A stretch of 64,000 nt of DNA from Mesorhizobium atlanticum (GTDB lineage: Bacteria > Pseudomonadota > Alphaproteobacteria > Rhizobiales > Rhizobiaceae), in contig NZ_QMBQ01000002.1 in NCBI RefSeq assembly GCF_003289965.1, positions 124,001-188,000 of the forward strand, given 5' to 3'. Position 1 is the first letter of the stretch; every line of letters starts with the position of its first letter. This document shows positions 17,598-25,916 of the stretch, piece after piece. The position numbers and the translations under genes were made by a program. Under the pieces are notes generated by a model. It was not told the DNA's origin. It did no database searches and was given only the letters and a program-made list of their open reading frames with translations.

Positions 17598-18185
17598 ATG
17601 AATCTACGCATTTCGGGAAAACATATGGACATCGGCGATGCGTTCCGCACGCGCATCAACGACCGGGTCGGCGAGGCGATCGAGAAATATTTCGATCGGG
17701 GTTTTTCAGGACATGTCACAGTCATCAAATCGGGGTCGCGTTTCTCCGCCGACTGCATGGTCCGGCTTGATTCCGGCGCTTCCTTGCAGGCGACCGGCGA
17801 CGCTCAGGACCCGACGCTTGCCTTCGAGGCGGCGGCCGACCGCCTGGAAACGCGGCTGCGCCGCTACAAGCGCCGGCTGAAGTCGCGCAATGCCGGCAAT
17901 GGCAATGGCGAAGAGCCCACCGACATCGCCTACACTGTGATGGCTCCTCTCACCGACGATGAAGAAGACATTCCGGAGGACTTCGCTCCGGCCATCGTCG
18001 CCGAATCAAGCATGACGCTGCGGACCATGTCGGTGGCGTCGGCTGTGATCGAGCTCGACAACAGCGACAGCCCGGTATTCCTGTTCCGCAACGCCGGGAC
18101 CGACCATCTCAACATCGTCTACCGCCGGCCGGATGGCAATATCGGCTGGATCGATCCGTCGACGACCAAAGTCGCACAGGCATAA
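17598..18185 (+). CDS. hpf: Ribosome hibernation promoting factor, long form
   Basis: A 195-residue protein. The N-terminal ribosome-binding domain (about 1-100) starts MNLRISGKHMDIGDAFRTRI and ends in the basic stretch RLRRYKRRLKSR. After a linker, the C-terminal dimerisation domain (about 135-190) contains SVASAVIELDNSDSPVFLFR and NIVYRRPDGNIGWIDP. Long HPF alone dimerises 70S ribosomes into 100S particles in stationary phase. It lies downstream of rpoN and 60 bases before ptsN, the usual arrangement. Confidence 0.95.
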   Translation: MNLRISGKHMDIGDAFRTRINDRVGEAIEKYFDRGFSGHVTVIKSGSRFSADCMVRLDSGASLQATGDAQDPTLAFEAAADRLETRLRRYKRRLKSRNAGNGNGEEPTDIAYTVMAPLTDDEEDIPEDFAPAIVAESSMTLRTMSVASAVIELDNSDSPVFLFRNAGTDHLNIVYRRPDGNIGWIDPSTTKVAQA

Positions 18186-18245
18186 AAGCCGGCCGCGCGA
18201 GGGGGCGACGACTGGCGCGGCAGGCGAGCAAGGGATTTTTCAAGC

Positions 18246-18710
18246 ATGGATCTCAGTGATCTCATCAGCGTCCCGGCGATCATGCCGGCGTTGAAGGCGA
18301 ATTCCAAAAAGCAGCTTCTGCAATTGCTGTCGGAGAGGGCGGCGGCGATTTCGGGAATCCCGGAACGGGAGGTGTTCGACACCATCCTGCAGCGCGAACG
18401 GCTGGGATCGACCGGCGTCGGCAATGGCATCGCCATTCCGCACGGCAAGCTCGCCGGCGTGAAGCGGATCGCTGGTGTCTTCGCGCGGCTGGAAACGCCG
18501 GTCGATTTCGAGGCATTGGACGACCAGCCGGTCGACCTGGTGTTTCTGCTCCTTGCTCCGGAAGGCGCCGGCGCCGACCATCTCAAGGCGCTGTCGCGCA
18601 TCGCGCGCGTGCTGCGCGATGCCGATACGGTTGCCAAGATCAGGGGTACGCGCGACGCGGTGGCGATCCACGCCCTGCTGTCCGACACGCAGGCCTCGCA
18701 CGCGGCCTGA
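18246..18710 (+). CDS. ptsN: Nitrogen-PTS enzyme IIA (EIIANtr)
   Basis: A 154-residue EIIA of the fructose/mannitol type. The phosphorylated histidine lies in TGVGNGIAIPHGKLAGV (about 58-74). EIIANtr is the terminal acceptor of the PtsP-PtsO relay and regulates potassium transporters and sensor kinases; in rhizobia it also affects nitrogen metabolism. A kdp system lies 20 kb away, but no direct link can be read from sequence. A rho-independent terminator follows. Confidence 0.95.
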   Translation: MDLSDLISVPAIMPALKANSKKQLLQLLSERAAAISGIPEREVFDTILQRERLGSTGVGNGIAIPHGKLAGVKRIAGVFARLETPVDFEALDDQPVDLVFLLLAPEGAGADHLKALSRIARVLRDADTVAKIRGTRDAVAIHALLSDTQASHAA

Positions 18711-18729
18711 AGTTTTTGATTAAAGCTTC

Positions 18730-18754
18730 CAGGGCCGCCGCGGGCGGCCCTTTC
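18730..18754 (+). terminator. Rho-independent terminator after ptsN
   Basis: The stem agggccgcc / ggcggccct with a gcg loop is followed by ttct. It ends the hpf-ptsN unit and could also serve the convergent DUF1150 gene. Confidence 0.8.
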
Positions 18755-18777
18755 TGTGTCGAAGACCTGGACTCGCG

Positions 18778-19035
18778 TTAATGGATCGCGACGGTGGTCA
18801 GGTCGTTCTCCAACGCACCCGCCAGCGCCCGGTCACGGGCGTCGGAAAGCAGGATCGGCTGGCCGTTGGCGGCAAACAGCGCCCACAGCTCCAGCCCGGG
18901 CGCGATTTCGCCGAGGCCCGGGAAGCGGCCGCGCAGATCGTCGCTCGACACTTTCCGCAGATAAGCGACAGAGCCTTCGCCGAGATGGGCGAGTTCGCCG
19001 CTGGTCATGGTGATCGTTTCGTCAGTTCTGGTCAT
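18778..19035 (-). CDS. DUF1150 family protein
   Basis: An 85-residue protein with the DUF1150 pattern LAHLGEGSVAYLRKVSSDDL (about 15-34) and GLELWALFAANGQPILLSD. These small proteins are typical of alphaproteobacteria and usually lie directly downstream of an hsp20 gene, as here. Function is unknown; a role in the stress response is suggested only by position. I chose the ATG at 19035 (MTRTDETITM), which AGGAGG precedes at about 7 bases, over the longer frame from 19080. Confidence 0.87.
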   Translation of the reverse strand: MTRTDETITMTSGELAHLGEGSVAYLRKVSSDDLRGRFPGLGEIAPGLELWALFAANGQPILLSDARDRALAGALENDLTTVAIH

Positions 19036-19097
19036 TTCAAGCCTCCTTGGCGCGAGACGCCAGGATTGGCCGCCTCGCATAGAGCCATCGGCGAAGG

Positions 19098-19523
19098 TCA
19101 GTCTTTCACCGATATGTTTATTTTCCGTACCAGTCGCTCGGCCTCCGGCCGATCGAGATCGATCGACAGCAGGCCGTTCTTCAGTTCGGCCGCGATCACC
19201 CGCATGCCGTCGGCCAGCACGAAGCAGCGCTGGAACTGGCGCGCGGCGATGCCGCGGTGGAGGAATTCGCGCTCGGTGTCGTCGGTCTGGCGACCGCGCA
19301 CGATCAGCTGGTTTTCCTCCGTGGTGACATCAAGGTCGCTCTCGGCGAAACCGGCAACGGCCAATGTGATGCGCAGCCTTTCGGCCTTGCCGTCAGCGGC
19401 GCTGAGGCGTTCGATGTTGTACGGAGGATAGCTGTCGCCGGTCTTCGCCAGACGCTCAAGCGTCTTTTCCATGGCATCGAAGCCCAGGAGAAGCGGGCTG
19501 GAGAAGGGCGTCATTCGACTCAT
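19098..19523 (-). CDS. Hsp20/alpha-crystallin small heat-shock protein
   Basis: A 141-residue small heat-shock protein of rhizobial class A type (IbpA/HspA-like). It has the N-terminal phenylalanine-containing segment, the alpha-crystallin domain with YPPYNIERLSAADGKAERLR and ITLAVAGFAESDLDVTTEEN (about 32-70), and LIVRGRQTDD, ending with the signature ELKNGLLSIDLDRPE (about 112-126). It holds unfolding proteins in the cytoplasm without ATP. The ATG at 19523 has GAGGA about 10 bases upstream. An RpoH-type promoter lies about 70-98 bases upstream. Confidence 0.92.
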   Translation of the reverse strand: MSRMTPFSSPLLLGFDAMEKTLERLAKTGDSYPPYNIERLSAADGKAERLRITLAVAGFAESDLDVTTEENQLIVRGRQTDDTEREFLHRGIAARQFQRCFVLADGMRVIAAELKNGLLSIDLDRPEAERLVRKINISVKD

Positions 19524-19592
19524 TGTTACACTGTCCTCTGAAGAGCGACACAAACTGGAAAAACCCGGATGGCATTTTTCCCGATGGTCTTG

Positions 19593-19621
19593 ATATGGTC
19601 CGCCGCGCGATCAAGTTCAAG
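19593..19621 (-). promoter_or_regulatory. RpoH (sigma-32) type heat-shock promoter for hsp20
   Basis: On the minus strand the sequence is cttgaa, 17 bases, ccatat. This matches the alphaproteobacterial RpoH consensus closely in both hexamers and spacing. Transcription would start near 19586, giving a leader of about 60 bases. It predicts heat induction of hsp20 and DUF1150 together. Confidence 0.65.
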
Positions 19622-19679
19622 CCACTGAAATCAGGATGACGTTTCGTTGAACTGCCATCCTGGTTCAGCCCTTCGTTGG

Positions 19680-19731
19680 AGCATGATCTTGTCCGAAAAC
19701 CGGTTCCCACTTTTTCGGGATCATGCTCGAA
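19680..19731. repeat. Rhizobial palindromic element (RPE), canonical copy
   Basis: A near-perfect palindrome: gagcatgatc at the left, gatcatgctc at the right, with inner arms ccgaaaaccggttcccac and gtttttcggg-like text. It is the best-preserved of the RPE copies here and lies between the divergent hsp20 and nucleoside hydrolase genes. It carries no coding potential. Confidence 0.85.
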
Positions 19732-19765
19732 ACCCCGCCCAAAAAGACTCCCAAAAGGAATTGAA

Positions 19766-20710
19766 ATGCCCCAGTCCAGAAAGATCATCATCGACACGGA
19801 TCCCGGCCAGGACGACGCCGTCGCCATATTGCTGGCGCTCGGCAGTTCCGAGCTGGAGATCGTCGGCATCACCGCGGTTGCAGGCAACGTGCCGCTGAAG
19901 CTGACCCAGAACAACGCCCGCAAGATCTGCGAGCTGGCCGGCAGGCCCGACATCAAGGTCTATGCCGGCGCCATCCGGCCGCTGGCGCGCGAACTCGTCA
20001 CCGCCGAGGAAGTGCATGGCAAGACCGGCCTGAACGGGCCGCAACTGCCTGAGCCGACCATGCCGTTGCAGGAACAATACGCTGTCGATTTCATCGTCGA
20101 GACGCTGATGCGCGAGGAAAGCGGCACGATCACGCTGTGCCCGCTCGGACCGCTCACCAACATCGCGCTGGCGCTGATCCGCGAGCCCAGGATCGCGCCG
20201 CGCATCAAGGAAATCGTCCTGATGGGCGGCGGCTTCTTCGAAGGCGGCAACGTCACGCCGGCTGCCGAGTTCAACATCTATGTCGACCCGCAGGCGGCCG
20301 ATCTGGTGTTCAAGTCGGGCATCCCGATCGTGATGATGCCGCTCGACGTCACCCACAAGGCGCTGACCACCTCCAAGCGCATCCAGGCTTTCCGCCAGCT
20401 CGGCACCAAGGTCGGCACCGCGACCGCCGAGATGCTGGAGTTCTTCGAACGCTATGACGAGGAAAAATACGGCACCGATGGCGGGCCGCTGCACGATCCG
20501 TGCGTGATCGCCTATCTCCTCAAGCCGGAACTTTTCAAGGGCCGCCGCTGCAATGTCAGCGTGGAGACCGCGTCGGAGCTCACCATGGGCATGACGGTGA
20601 TCGACTGGTGGGGCGTCACCAAGCGCGAAAAGAACGCCATGGTGATGCGAGACATCGACCATAACGGCTTCTTTGCGCTGCTGGTGGAGCGGCTGGGGCG
20701 GTTGAACTGA
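19766..20710 (+). CDS. Nucleoside hydrolase (inosine/uridine-preferring type)
   Basis: A 314-residue hydrolase that cleaves the N-glycosidic bond of ribonucleosides to base plus ribose. The Ca2+-binding N-terminal motif DTDPGQDDA (about 10-18) is intact, followed by VGITAVAGNVPLKLTQNNAR and the C-terminal metal/substrate text GGPLHDPCVIAYLL (about 238-251). AGGAA precedes the ATG at 19766. The ribokinase 3 kb away could phosphorylate the ribose released, which would fit a nucleoside-salvage role, but the genes are not in one operon. Confidence 0.93.
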   Translation: MPQSRKIIIDTDPGQDDAVAILLALGSSELEIVGITAVAGNVPLKLTQNNARKICELAGRPDIKVYAGAIRPLARELVTAEEVHGKTGLNGPQLPEPTMPLQEQYAVDFIVETLMREESGTITLCPLGPLTNIALALIREPRIAPRIKEIVLMGGGFFEGGNVTPAAEFNIYVDPQAADLVFKSGIPIVMMPLDVTHKALTTSKRIQAFRQLGTKVGTATAEMLEFFERYDEEKYGTDGGPLHDPCVIAYLLKPELFKGRRCNVSVETASELTMGMTVIDWWGVTKREKNAMVMRDIDHNGFFALLVERLGRLN

Positions 20711-20819
20711 CCGGCTAAAATGGACGAGCGTGCGCCGTCACCCGTTGAGCAATCGATACGTGTCGGCGCCATCTTTATGGTGCTGTCTCCCGATGGACAG
20801 CGTTGACCTATCGCTCCAC

Positions 20820-21137
20820 TCATTCTGGAAAGCGATATGAGATGGAAGCATTTTCGCGAATGACGCGCTCGATGCCGATACGCGAGCCGATCATGTGGAG
20901 GCGATCGTCCTCGACAAGAAGGGATGAGCCGTCGTCAAGCAGAAGCAGGTAGTTGATGCGGCCCTGTCCCCACTGGGCACTTCTGATCGTTGCATCGATC
21001 GCGACGACCGACCGTATCGGGCTCGCAGCGTTGGTCCAGCCATTTAGGGTTGCGGGAACTGCCATGAGCACAATGACGATCGGGATCACGCCGAGCGCGT
21101 TCCTTTTCAGATCGGCAAAAGCCCATGGCACTGGCAT
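20820..21137 (-). CDS. Hypothetical protein with one membrane segment
   Basis: A 105-residue protein starting MPVPWAFADLKRN, with one hydrophobic segment (about 15-35, GVIPIVIVLMAVPATLNGW). The rest is a soluble domain of about 70 residues with alternating beta-like text YLLLLDDGSSLLVEDDRLH. I do not recognise a family. Its GC content appears lower than that of neighbouring genes. A frame start at 21167 is possible; GGGGA before the ATG at 21137 favours the shorter form. A strong hairpin upstream separates it from the LysE gene. Confidence 0.55.
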   Translation of the reverse strand: MPVPWAFADLKRNALGVIPIVIVLMAVPATLNGWTNAASPIRSVVAIDATIRSAQWGQGRINYLLLLDDGSSLLVEDDRLHMIGSRIGIERVIRENASISYRFPE

Positions 21138-21174
21138 GAATCCCCGAAATCCCCCACCACAAATCATGTGGTGA

Positions 21175-21205
21175 ATAGAAGGCCGACTTTCAATCGGCCT
21201 TCTAT
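21175..21205. terminator. Terminator hairpin downstream of the LysE gene
   Basis: A perfect 12-base stem atagaaggccga / tcggccttctat with a 7-base loop. It is the first structure after the LysE-family stop codon on the minus strand; the following text has only short T runs, so termination efficiency is uncertain. An unusual cccccccc-ggggg run lies just beyond, at about 21232-21244. Confidence 0.65.
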
Positions 21206-21248
21206 TCCATGAGATTGCCGTTGGTGTGTTGGCCCCCCCCGGGGGCCG

Positions 21249-21863
21249 TTACTTCGCCCTGGAGAACGCCAGCCACAGCCCGCCGCCGACAAGAAAACTG
21301 CCGCTGATGCGCGACATCAGCCTGACGCGGCTGGCCGACAGCAGCCGCCCGGCGCGGCCTGCCGCCAGCGCGTAGGTCGAGTCCGACATGGCGGCGAAGA
21401 TCATTGCCGTCAGGCCCATGACCACGATCTGCAGCGTGTAATTGCCCTGAGGCGCGATGAACTGCGGGAAGAAGGCGCCGAAGAAGACAAGCGTCTTCGG
21501 ATTGGAGATCGCCACGAGAAAACCCTGCAGGAAGAAGCCGCCACGCGGCTTCTTCGCCGACCCGTCCGGGTTGAGCGCGCCTTTGGCGCGAAACATCTGG
21601 ACGCCCATCCAGATCAGGTAGGCGGCGCCGAGCAGCCGCACCCATTCGAACCAGTGGCCCATGCCGGCGATCAGCGTGTTGAGCCCGATGCCGACGATGG
21701 CGATCATGATGGCAAGGCCGGCCTGCGTGCCGGCGACGTTGGCCAAGCCCGCGCGCGAACCGTGGCGGATGCTGTTGGCGATGATCAGCGTGACCGTGGG
21801 ACCCGGCACCAGGATGATGACGATGCAGGCGACGACATAGGTTGCGTAGAGTTCCAGCGACAT
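21249..21863 (-). CDS. LysE family translocator (amino-acid exporter)
   Basis: A 204-residue inner-membrane protein with about six hydrophobic segments. Characteristic RhtB/LysE text: VPGPTVTLIIANSIRHGSRA (about 19-38) and FLVAISNPKTLVFFGAFFPQ (about 113-132). It exports amino acids or related small molecules; specificity is not predictable. It is followed by a terminator and preceded on the same strand by an amidase gene about 93 bases away. Confidence 0.9.
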   Translation of the reverse strand: MSLELYATYVVACIVIILVPGPTVTLIIANSIRHGSRAGLANVAGTQAGLAIMIAIVGIGLNTLIAGMGHWFEWVRLLGAAYLIWMGVQMFRAKGALNPDGSAKKPRGGFFLQGFLVAISNPKTLVFFGAFFPQFIAPQGNYTLQIVVMGLTAMIFAAMSDSTYALAAGRAGRLLSASRVRLMSRISGSFLVGGGLWLAFSRAK

Positions 21864-21956
21864 GATTTCCCTCGAACAGGACGGCGCCGACTTGGGCGGA
21901 GCGCGATCAATGCACGGGATCGGCGTTGGCGCAAGCTCGCCGGGCAGGGCGGCCCG

Positions 21957-23408
21957 TCAGCCCGCGCCGGCCGGCCACGGCAGCGTCGCCTCATAGGCGG
22001 CGCCGGCCTTGAGCACGCCGAGGTCGCCGCGCGGGCGGCCGATCAGCTGCATGCCCATCGGCCGGCCTTTTGCGTCGAAGCCGGCCGGCACGTTGAGCGC
22101 CGGGCAGCCGCCGAGCGTGGCAAAGGCGGAGACCTCCATCCAGCGGTGATAGCTGTCCATGGTGCGCCCGGCGACCTTGTCCGGCCAGTGGGTGGTCACG
22201 TCGAAAGGGAACACTTGCGCGGTCGGCAGGGCGATGAGGTCGAAGTGCTCGAAGAGCGACAGCAGCGTGCGGTGCCAAGACGTGCGCCGGACCGTTGCGG
22301 CATGGATCTGCGGCGCCGTGAGGCGCATCGCCTGTTCCACTTCCCATGCCGCCTCGGGCTTCAGAAGCTTCCGTTTTGCCGGATCGTCGTAATGCGCCTT
22401 CAGCCCGCAGCCGCTGCTTGCCTGGCGCAAGGTGACAAAAGCCTGCCACAGCGCCTCGAAATCGACATCCGGCACCAGAGCTTCACTGTGGAACGACGCG
22501 TCCGCAAAGCGGGCAAGCGCGGCCTCGCAAAGGTCGATGACGCCCGGTTCCGTCGGCAGGTGGCCACCGAGGTCGCCCAGCCAGGCGATGCGGCCGCCGG
22601 ACGCTTTCGCCCGCAAGCCGTCGAGGAACGAGCCTTCCTTGGCGAGCGATAAGGGCGCCTGCGGGTGGTGGCCCGCCTGTTCGTCGAGCAGCAGCGCGAT
22701 GTCGCGGACACCGCGGCCCATCGGTCCCTCGACGCCCATCTGCGAATGGAAGACGTCGATGTCGGGGCCGGCCGGCACAAGCCCCTGCGAGGGACGGAAG
22801 CCGTAGACATTGTTGTAGGCGGCCGGATTGCGCAGCGAGCCGCCGAAGTCGCTGCCGTCGGCGACCGGCAGCATGTCGAGCGCCAGCGCCACCGCCGCGC
22901 CGCCGCTCGAGCCGCCGGCGGTCAGCGCCGGGTCGAAGGCGTTGAGCGTCGGTCCGAAGACCGGATTGTAGGTATTGGAGCCAAGGCCGAATTCCGGAAC
23001 ATTGGTCTTGCCGATGATGATGGCGCCGGCCTTGCGGATGCGCTCGACGAAGAAGTCGTCCATGTCAGGGATGAAATCGGCGAAGATCGGCGAGCCGAAG
23101 GTGGTCCTGAGCCCCTTGGTCAAGGCGAGGTCCTTGATGGCGATCGGCAGGCCGAAGAGCGATCCGGTCTCGCCGCCGCGGGCCAGATGAGCATCGGCGC
23201 TCTCGGCCTCGGCCAGGATATCGGTGCGCTCGCGCAGCGATACGATCGCGTTGACCAGAGGGTTCACAGCCTCGATGCGATCGAGGAAAGCGCTGACGAC
23301 TTCACGCACCGCGAGTTGTCGCTGCCTGATCCTGTCGGCGAGCTCGACGGCTGAGAGGCGGCAGATATCGCTGGCCGCCGGCACGGCATGTTTGGTGACG
23401 GGACGCAT
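21957..23408 (-). CDS. Amidase (amidase-signature family)
   Basis: A 483-residue Ser-cisSer-Lys amidase. The catalytic lysine lies in LPIAIKDLALTKGLRTTFGS (about 85-104), and the Gly/Ser-rich signature is AGGSSGGAAVALALDMLPVA (about 168-187) followed by SDFGGSLRNPAA. These enzymes hydrolyse amides; specificity is uncertain. The ribokinase stop lies 2 bases before its ATG, so the two genes are translationally coupled. A second, distinct amidase is encoded at 47211-48647. Confidence 0.9.
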   Translation of the reverse strand: MRPVTKHAVPAASDICRLSAVELADRIRQRQLAVREVVSAFLDRIEAVNPLVNAIVSLRERTDILAEAESADAHLARGGETGSLFGLPIAIKDLALTKGLRTTFGSPIFADFIPDMDDFFVERIRKAGAIIIGKTNVPEFGLGSNTYNPVFGPTLNAFDPALTAGGSSGGAAVALALDMLPVADGSDFGGSLRNPAAYNNVYGFRPSQGLVPAGPDIDVFHSQMGVEGPMGRGVRDIALLLDEQAGHHPQAPLSLAKEGSFLDGLRAKASGGRIAWLGDLGGHLPTEPGVIDLCEAALARFADASFHSEALVPDVDFEALWQAFVTLRQASSGCGLKAHYDDPAKRKLLKPEAAWEVEQAMRLTAPQIHAATVRRTSWHRTLLSLFEHFDLIALPTAQVFPFDVTTHWPDKVAGRTMDSYHRWMEVSAFATLGGCPALNVPAGFDAKGRPMGMQLIGRPRGDLGVLKAGAAYEATLPWPAGAG

Positions 23409-23410
23409 GC

Positions 23411-24316
23411 TTAACGCGTTCCCGCCAAGGCAGCGTCGACATCCTTGCCCAGCGGGATCGCCGGTTGCGCGCCGGGCTTCAGGCAGGCCAGCGAGCCGGC
23501 CGCGGCGGCGCGGGTAAGCGCGTCTTCGAGCGAAAGACCCGACGCCAGGCCGGCGCCGAAATAGCCGCAGAAGGTGTCGCCGGCGCCGACCGTGTCGACC
23601 GGGGTGATCTTCAGCGCCGGGATGGTGAGGAAGTCGTGCGGCGTCGCGGCCAGCACGCCGTCGCCGCCCAGCGTGACGACGATGGCACGGCCGGTCTTTT
23701 GGGCATAGTCGCGCATGCGGGCGGGGCGGTCGCGTCCGGAAAGCGACAGCGCCTCGCCATAGAGATCGAATTCGGTTTCGTTGGCGACGGCAAAGTCTGC
23801 CTTGCCGAGGAAGCCGGCGGCTTCGGCACGGAAGGGAGCGGTGTTGAGCACGCTGACTGCGCCCGCCGCGCGCCCCGCGTCAAGCGCGGCCTCGACCGTC
23901 TGCAGCGGGATCTCGTGCTGCAGGAGCACGACATCGCCTTTCTTGAGATAGGCCTTGGCGATATCGCCCGGCACCACCGAATCATTGGCGCCCGGCACGA
24001 CGGCGATGACATTCTCCCCGTCGGCGCCGACCAGGATCAACGCGGTGCCGGTCGAGGCGAAGCTTTCGCCGACACCGGAGAGATCAACATTGCCGGCCTT
24101 GAGCAGGGCGAGCGCCTCGGCGGCGAAACTATCCTTGCCGACGGCGCCCACCATCCGCACCTGGGCTCCCGCGCGCGCCGCGGCCAAGGCCTGGTTGGCG
24201 CCTTTGCCGCCAGGCGCGGTGGCGAAGCCGGAGCCGCGCACCGTCTCGCCGGGTTCCGGCAGGCGGTCGACATTGGCGATAAGGTCGAGGTTGATCGAAC
24301 CGACAACGATAATCAA
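23411..24316 (-). CDS. rbsK: Ribokinase
   Basis: A 301-residue PfkB-family sugar kinase that converts ribose to ribose 5-phosphate. N-terminal motif VVGSINLDLIANVDRLPEPG; the first PfkB signature GGKGANQALAAARAGA (about 38-53); and the second, with the catalytic Asp, in TVGAGDTFCGYFGAGLASG (about 243-261). The frame opens with an ATG at 24331, but the ideal GGGAGG site lies inside that extension, 7 bases before a TTG at 24316 that gives the family-typical start MIIVVGS. I therefore chose TTG. It is coupled to the amidase gene. Confidence 0.87.
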   Translation of the reverse strand: MIIVVGSINLDLIANVDRLPEPGETVRGSGFATAPGGKGANQALAAARAGAQVRMVGAVGKDSFAAEALALLKAGNVDLSGVGESFASTGTALILVGADGENVIAVVPGANDSVVPGDIAKAYLKKGDVVLLQHEIPLQTVEAALDAGRAAGAVSVLNTAPFRAEAAGFLGKADFAVANETEFDLYGEALSLSGRDRPARMRDYAQKTGRAIVVTLGGDGVLAATPHDFLTIPALKITPVDTVGAGDTFCGYFGAGLASGLSLEDALTRAAAAGSLACLKPGAQPAIPLGKDVDAALAGTR

Positions 24317-24506
24317 AAAACTGCCTCCCATTGAAGCGGCTCAGCCCGTGCTGAAAGGCGGACCTGCTCCAAGACTCTGCTTTTGCGCAAGTCCAGGCGA
24401 AATGCGCGAAGCGCTTTTCCTGTAATTGCGGGCTGGGCGCGAAGCTAGCCGCAAAGTCCGCCGGTTGCCAGATCATGTCGCTGTCCGCGCGGCCTGGCCC
24501 ACAGCA

Positions 24507-24989
24507 TCATTCGCAGCGGACGGTGACCTCGGCCTGGTAGCTACCCGCCGGGAAGATGCCCGACGACTTCGTGGCGGTCAGGTCGACCTGGATGGTGTGG
24601 GTGCCGTTGGTCAGCTTTTGCGGCGAGCTGCCCGGGTTATCCAGCCCCGAACCGTCGAGGCGGAAGACGGAGGCAAAGGTGACATTGGTGTCGCCGCCGC
24701 TCGGCGCGGACGTGAAAGCGGCCGGCGCCGCCGCGGACACGGAATAGCAGTCTAGCAGGTTTAGGATGGAACACAGCGTCGAGTTCGCGGTGATGGTGGC
24801 GCCGGCGCTCGATCCGCCTGCCTGCTTGGAGCCGAAGATGTTGATGGCGGGGTTCGATTTCATCGTTCCCGACGCCCCGATCATGATCGTGCAGGTGCCG
24901 ATGATCGCAGCCTGCGCCGGGAGACAGAAGCCCGCAAGCGCTGCTGCCGCGAGCAGCGCGCGGCTATTTCCGCTTCTTTTTCTTCTCAT
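24507..24989 (-). CDS. DUF4402 pilin-like exported protein (operon gene 4)
   Basis: A 160-residue secreted protein: a basic N-terminus, signal peptide cleaved after LPAQA (about 23), then a mature part rich in Ser/Thr/Gly. It has one Cys in IIGTCTIMIGASGTM near the mature N-terminus, an internal Cys pair, and the C-terminus GSYQAEVTVRCE. The first gene of this operon encodes a relative with the same layout and ending (NYQATVTLRCE). The alternating C-terminal strand and flanking Cys resemble fimbrial-type subunits. It overlaps the preceding gene by 26 bases. The biological role is unknown. Confidence 0.75.
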   Translation of the reverse strand: MRRKRSGNSRALLAAAALAGFCLPAQAAIIGTCTIMIGASGTMKSNPAINIFGSKQAGGSSAGATITANSTLCSILNLLDCYSVSAAAPAAFTSAPSGGDTNVTFASVFRLDGSGLDNPGSSPQKLTNGTHTIQVDLTATKSSGIFPAGSYQAEVTVRCE

Positions 24990-25533
24990 TGCCGGTCGTG
25001 CCTCTGATGCTCCAGCCTTCATTGGCCCATCCCGCTGATTTGACCTGGGCCGCGTTGGCTTGAGCCGCACTGGTCTGGGGCGCGGGGCCTTGGGGCGCGG
25101 AGGCGGGCACACTGCCCGTCGTTTGGCCGTCGGCGCCGAGGCCCATTTTGAGGAGTTTCAATTCAAGCTGCAGGCGCTCGACTTCCAACTCGTAGAGGCG
25201 GCTACAATCGACGCGTTTCGGCGTCCGCCCGATCGGGATCACCACGCGGCCATAGGTGGCGATGTCGCTGTTGGCCTGGTTGCTCGAGTTGTTGCCGTGG
25301 ATGATGCCGAGGTCGAGATAGGCGCCGCTGCCGGAAACGGCCGAGCGGCAGGTCGTGCCGTCGCTGGCATGAACCTCGTCCTGGCCCTGGGGCAGGGTGA
25401 CGCCGGGCAGACTGAAACCGGTCTGGTTCTGGTTCAGGTTCAGGATATCCTCTGCAAGCCCCTGACTGACGGCAGCCAGGACGGGCAGCAAGGACAAGGT
25501 CAGAACCTGCGATGCCCGAAGAACTTTCCGCAT
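24964..25533 (-). CDS. Unrecognised exported protein of the DUF4402 operon (gene 3)
   Basis: A 189-residue protein with a signal peptide (about 1-27, cleaved near GLAE). A small globular part follows (about 28-110) with a CRSAVSGSGAYLDLGIIHG stretch and YGRVVIPIGRTPKRVDC, giving two cysteines that could pair. Then come a Leu/Glu-rich helical segment LYELEVERLQLELKLLKMGL (about 112-131), an Ala/Gln/Pro-rich spacer and a very basic tail EKKKKRK. I do not recognise the family. It overlaps the chaperone gene by 34 bases upstream and the DUF4402 gene downstream, so it belongs to the operon. Confidence 0.7.
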   Translation of the reverse strand: MRKVLRASQVLTLSLLPVLAAVSQGLAEDILNLNQNQTGFSLPGVTLPQGQDEVHASDGTTCRSAVSGSGAYLDLGIIHGNNSSNQANSDIATYGRVVIPIGRTPKRVDCSRLYELEVERLQLELKLLKMGLGADGQTTGSVPASAPQGPAPQTSAAQANAAQVKSAGWANEGWSIRGTTGNEKKKKRK

Positions 25534-25892
25534 ATCTGTGCCCTTATCTGGGTCTGCTCGCTTGGAAAGGGGATACTTTCGGTACAGATACGCACTTTAC
25601 GGTCGTTCGCGCCGTCGAACGGGACCACCACCAGGACAGGGCGCGAAGCCTGGCCGGCCAGAAGGAAGGCGCTCGGCGTGATCCTGGCCGCGACGGGCTG
25701 GAAATCCTGGTCGTAGACATGGACCTCCACGCGGATGCGTTGGTTGTACGGGTTGCCCGGAAAGACGCGGACAGCAAAGGCATCGGTGAAGGATCGCACC
25801 TCGCCCCGCATCGGCGTCATCGACTGGCCGGTCGCCGCAACGGGAGACAGCGCGGCGATCAGGCCCGCCGCCAGGATTGCAATTCTTTTCAA
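25500..25892 (-). CDS. PapD-like chaperone, N-terminal domain only (operon gene 2)
   Basis: A 130-residue exported protein: a signal peptide (about 1-22), then one immunoglobulin-like domain resembling the N-terminal half of fimbrial chaperones. Typical elements are strands RIRVEVHVYDQDFQPVAARI and ITPSAFLLAGQASRPVLVVV (about 50-92), then KVRICTESIP. Full-length chaperones of this class are about 220-250 residues with two domains; here the second is missing. The start is a TTG at 25892 with AAGGAG at a good distance. No usher gene is nearby. The stop overlaps the next gene by 34 bases. Confidence 0.7.
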   Translation of the reverse strand: MKRIAILAAGLIAALSPVAATGQSMTPMRGEVRSFTDAFAVRVFPGNPYNQRIRVEVHVYDQDFQPVAARITPSAFLLAGQASRPVLVVVPFDGANDRKVRICTESIPFPSEQTQIRAQICGKFFGHRRF

Positions 25893-25916
25893 GGACCGCT
25901 CCTTCTCGCGTTAGGA

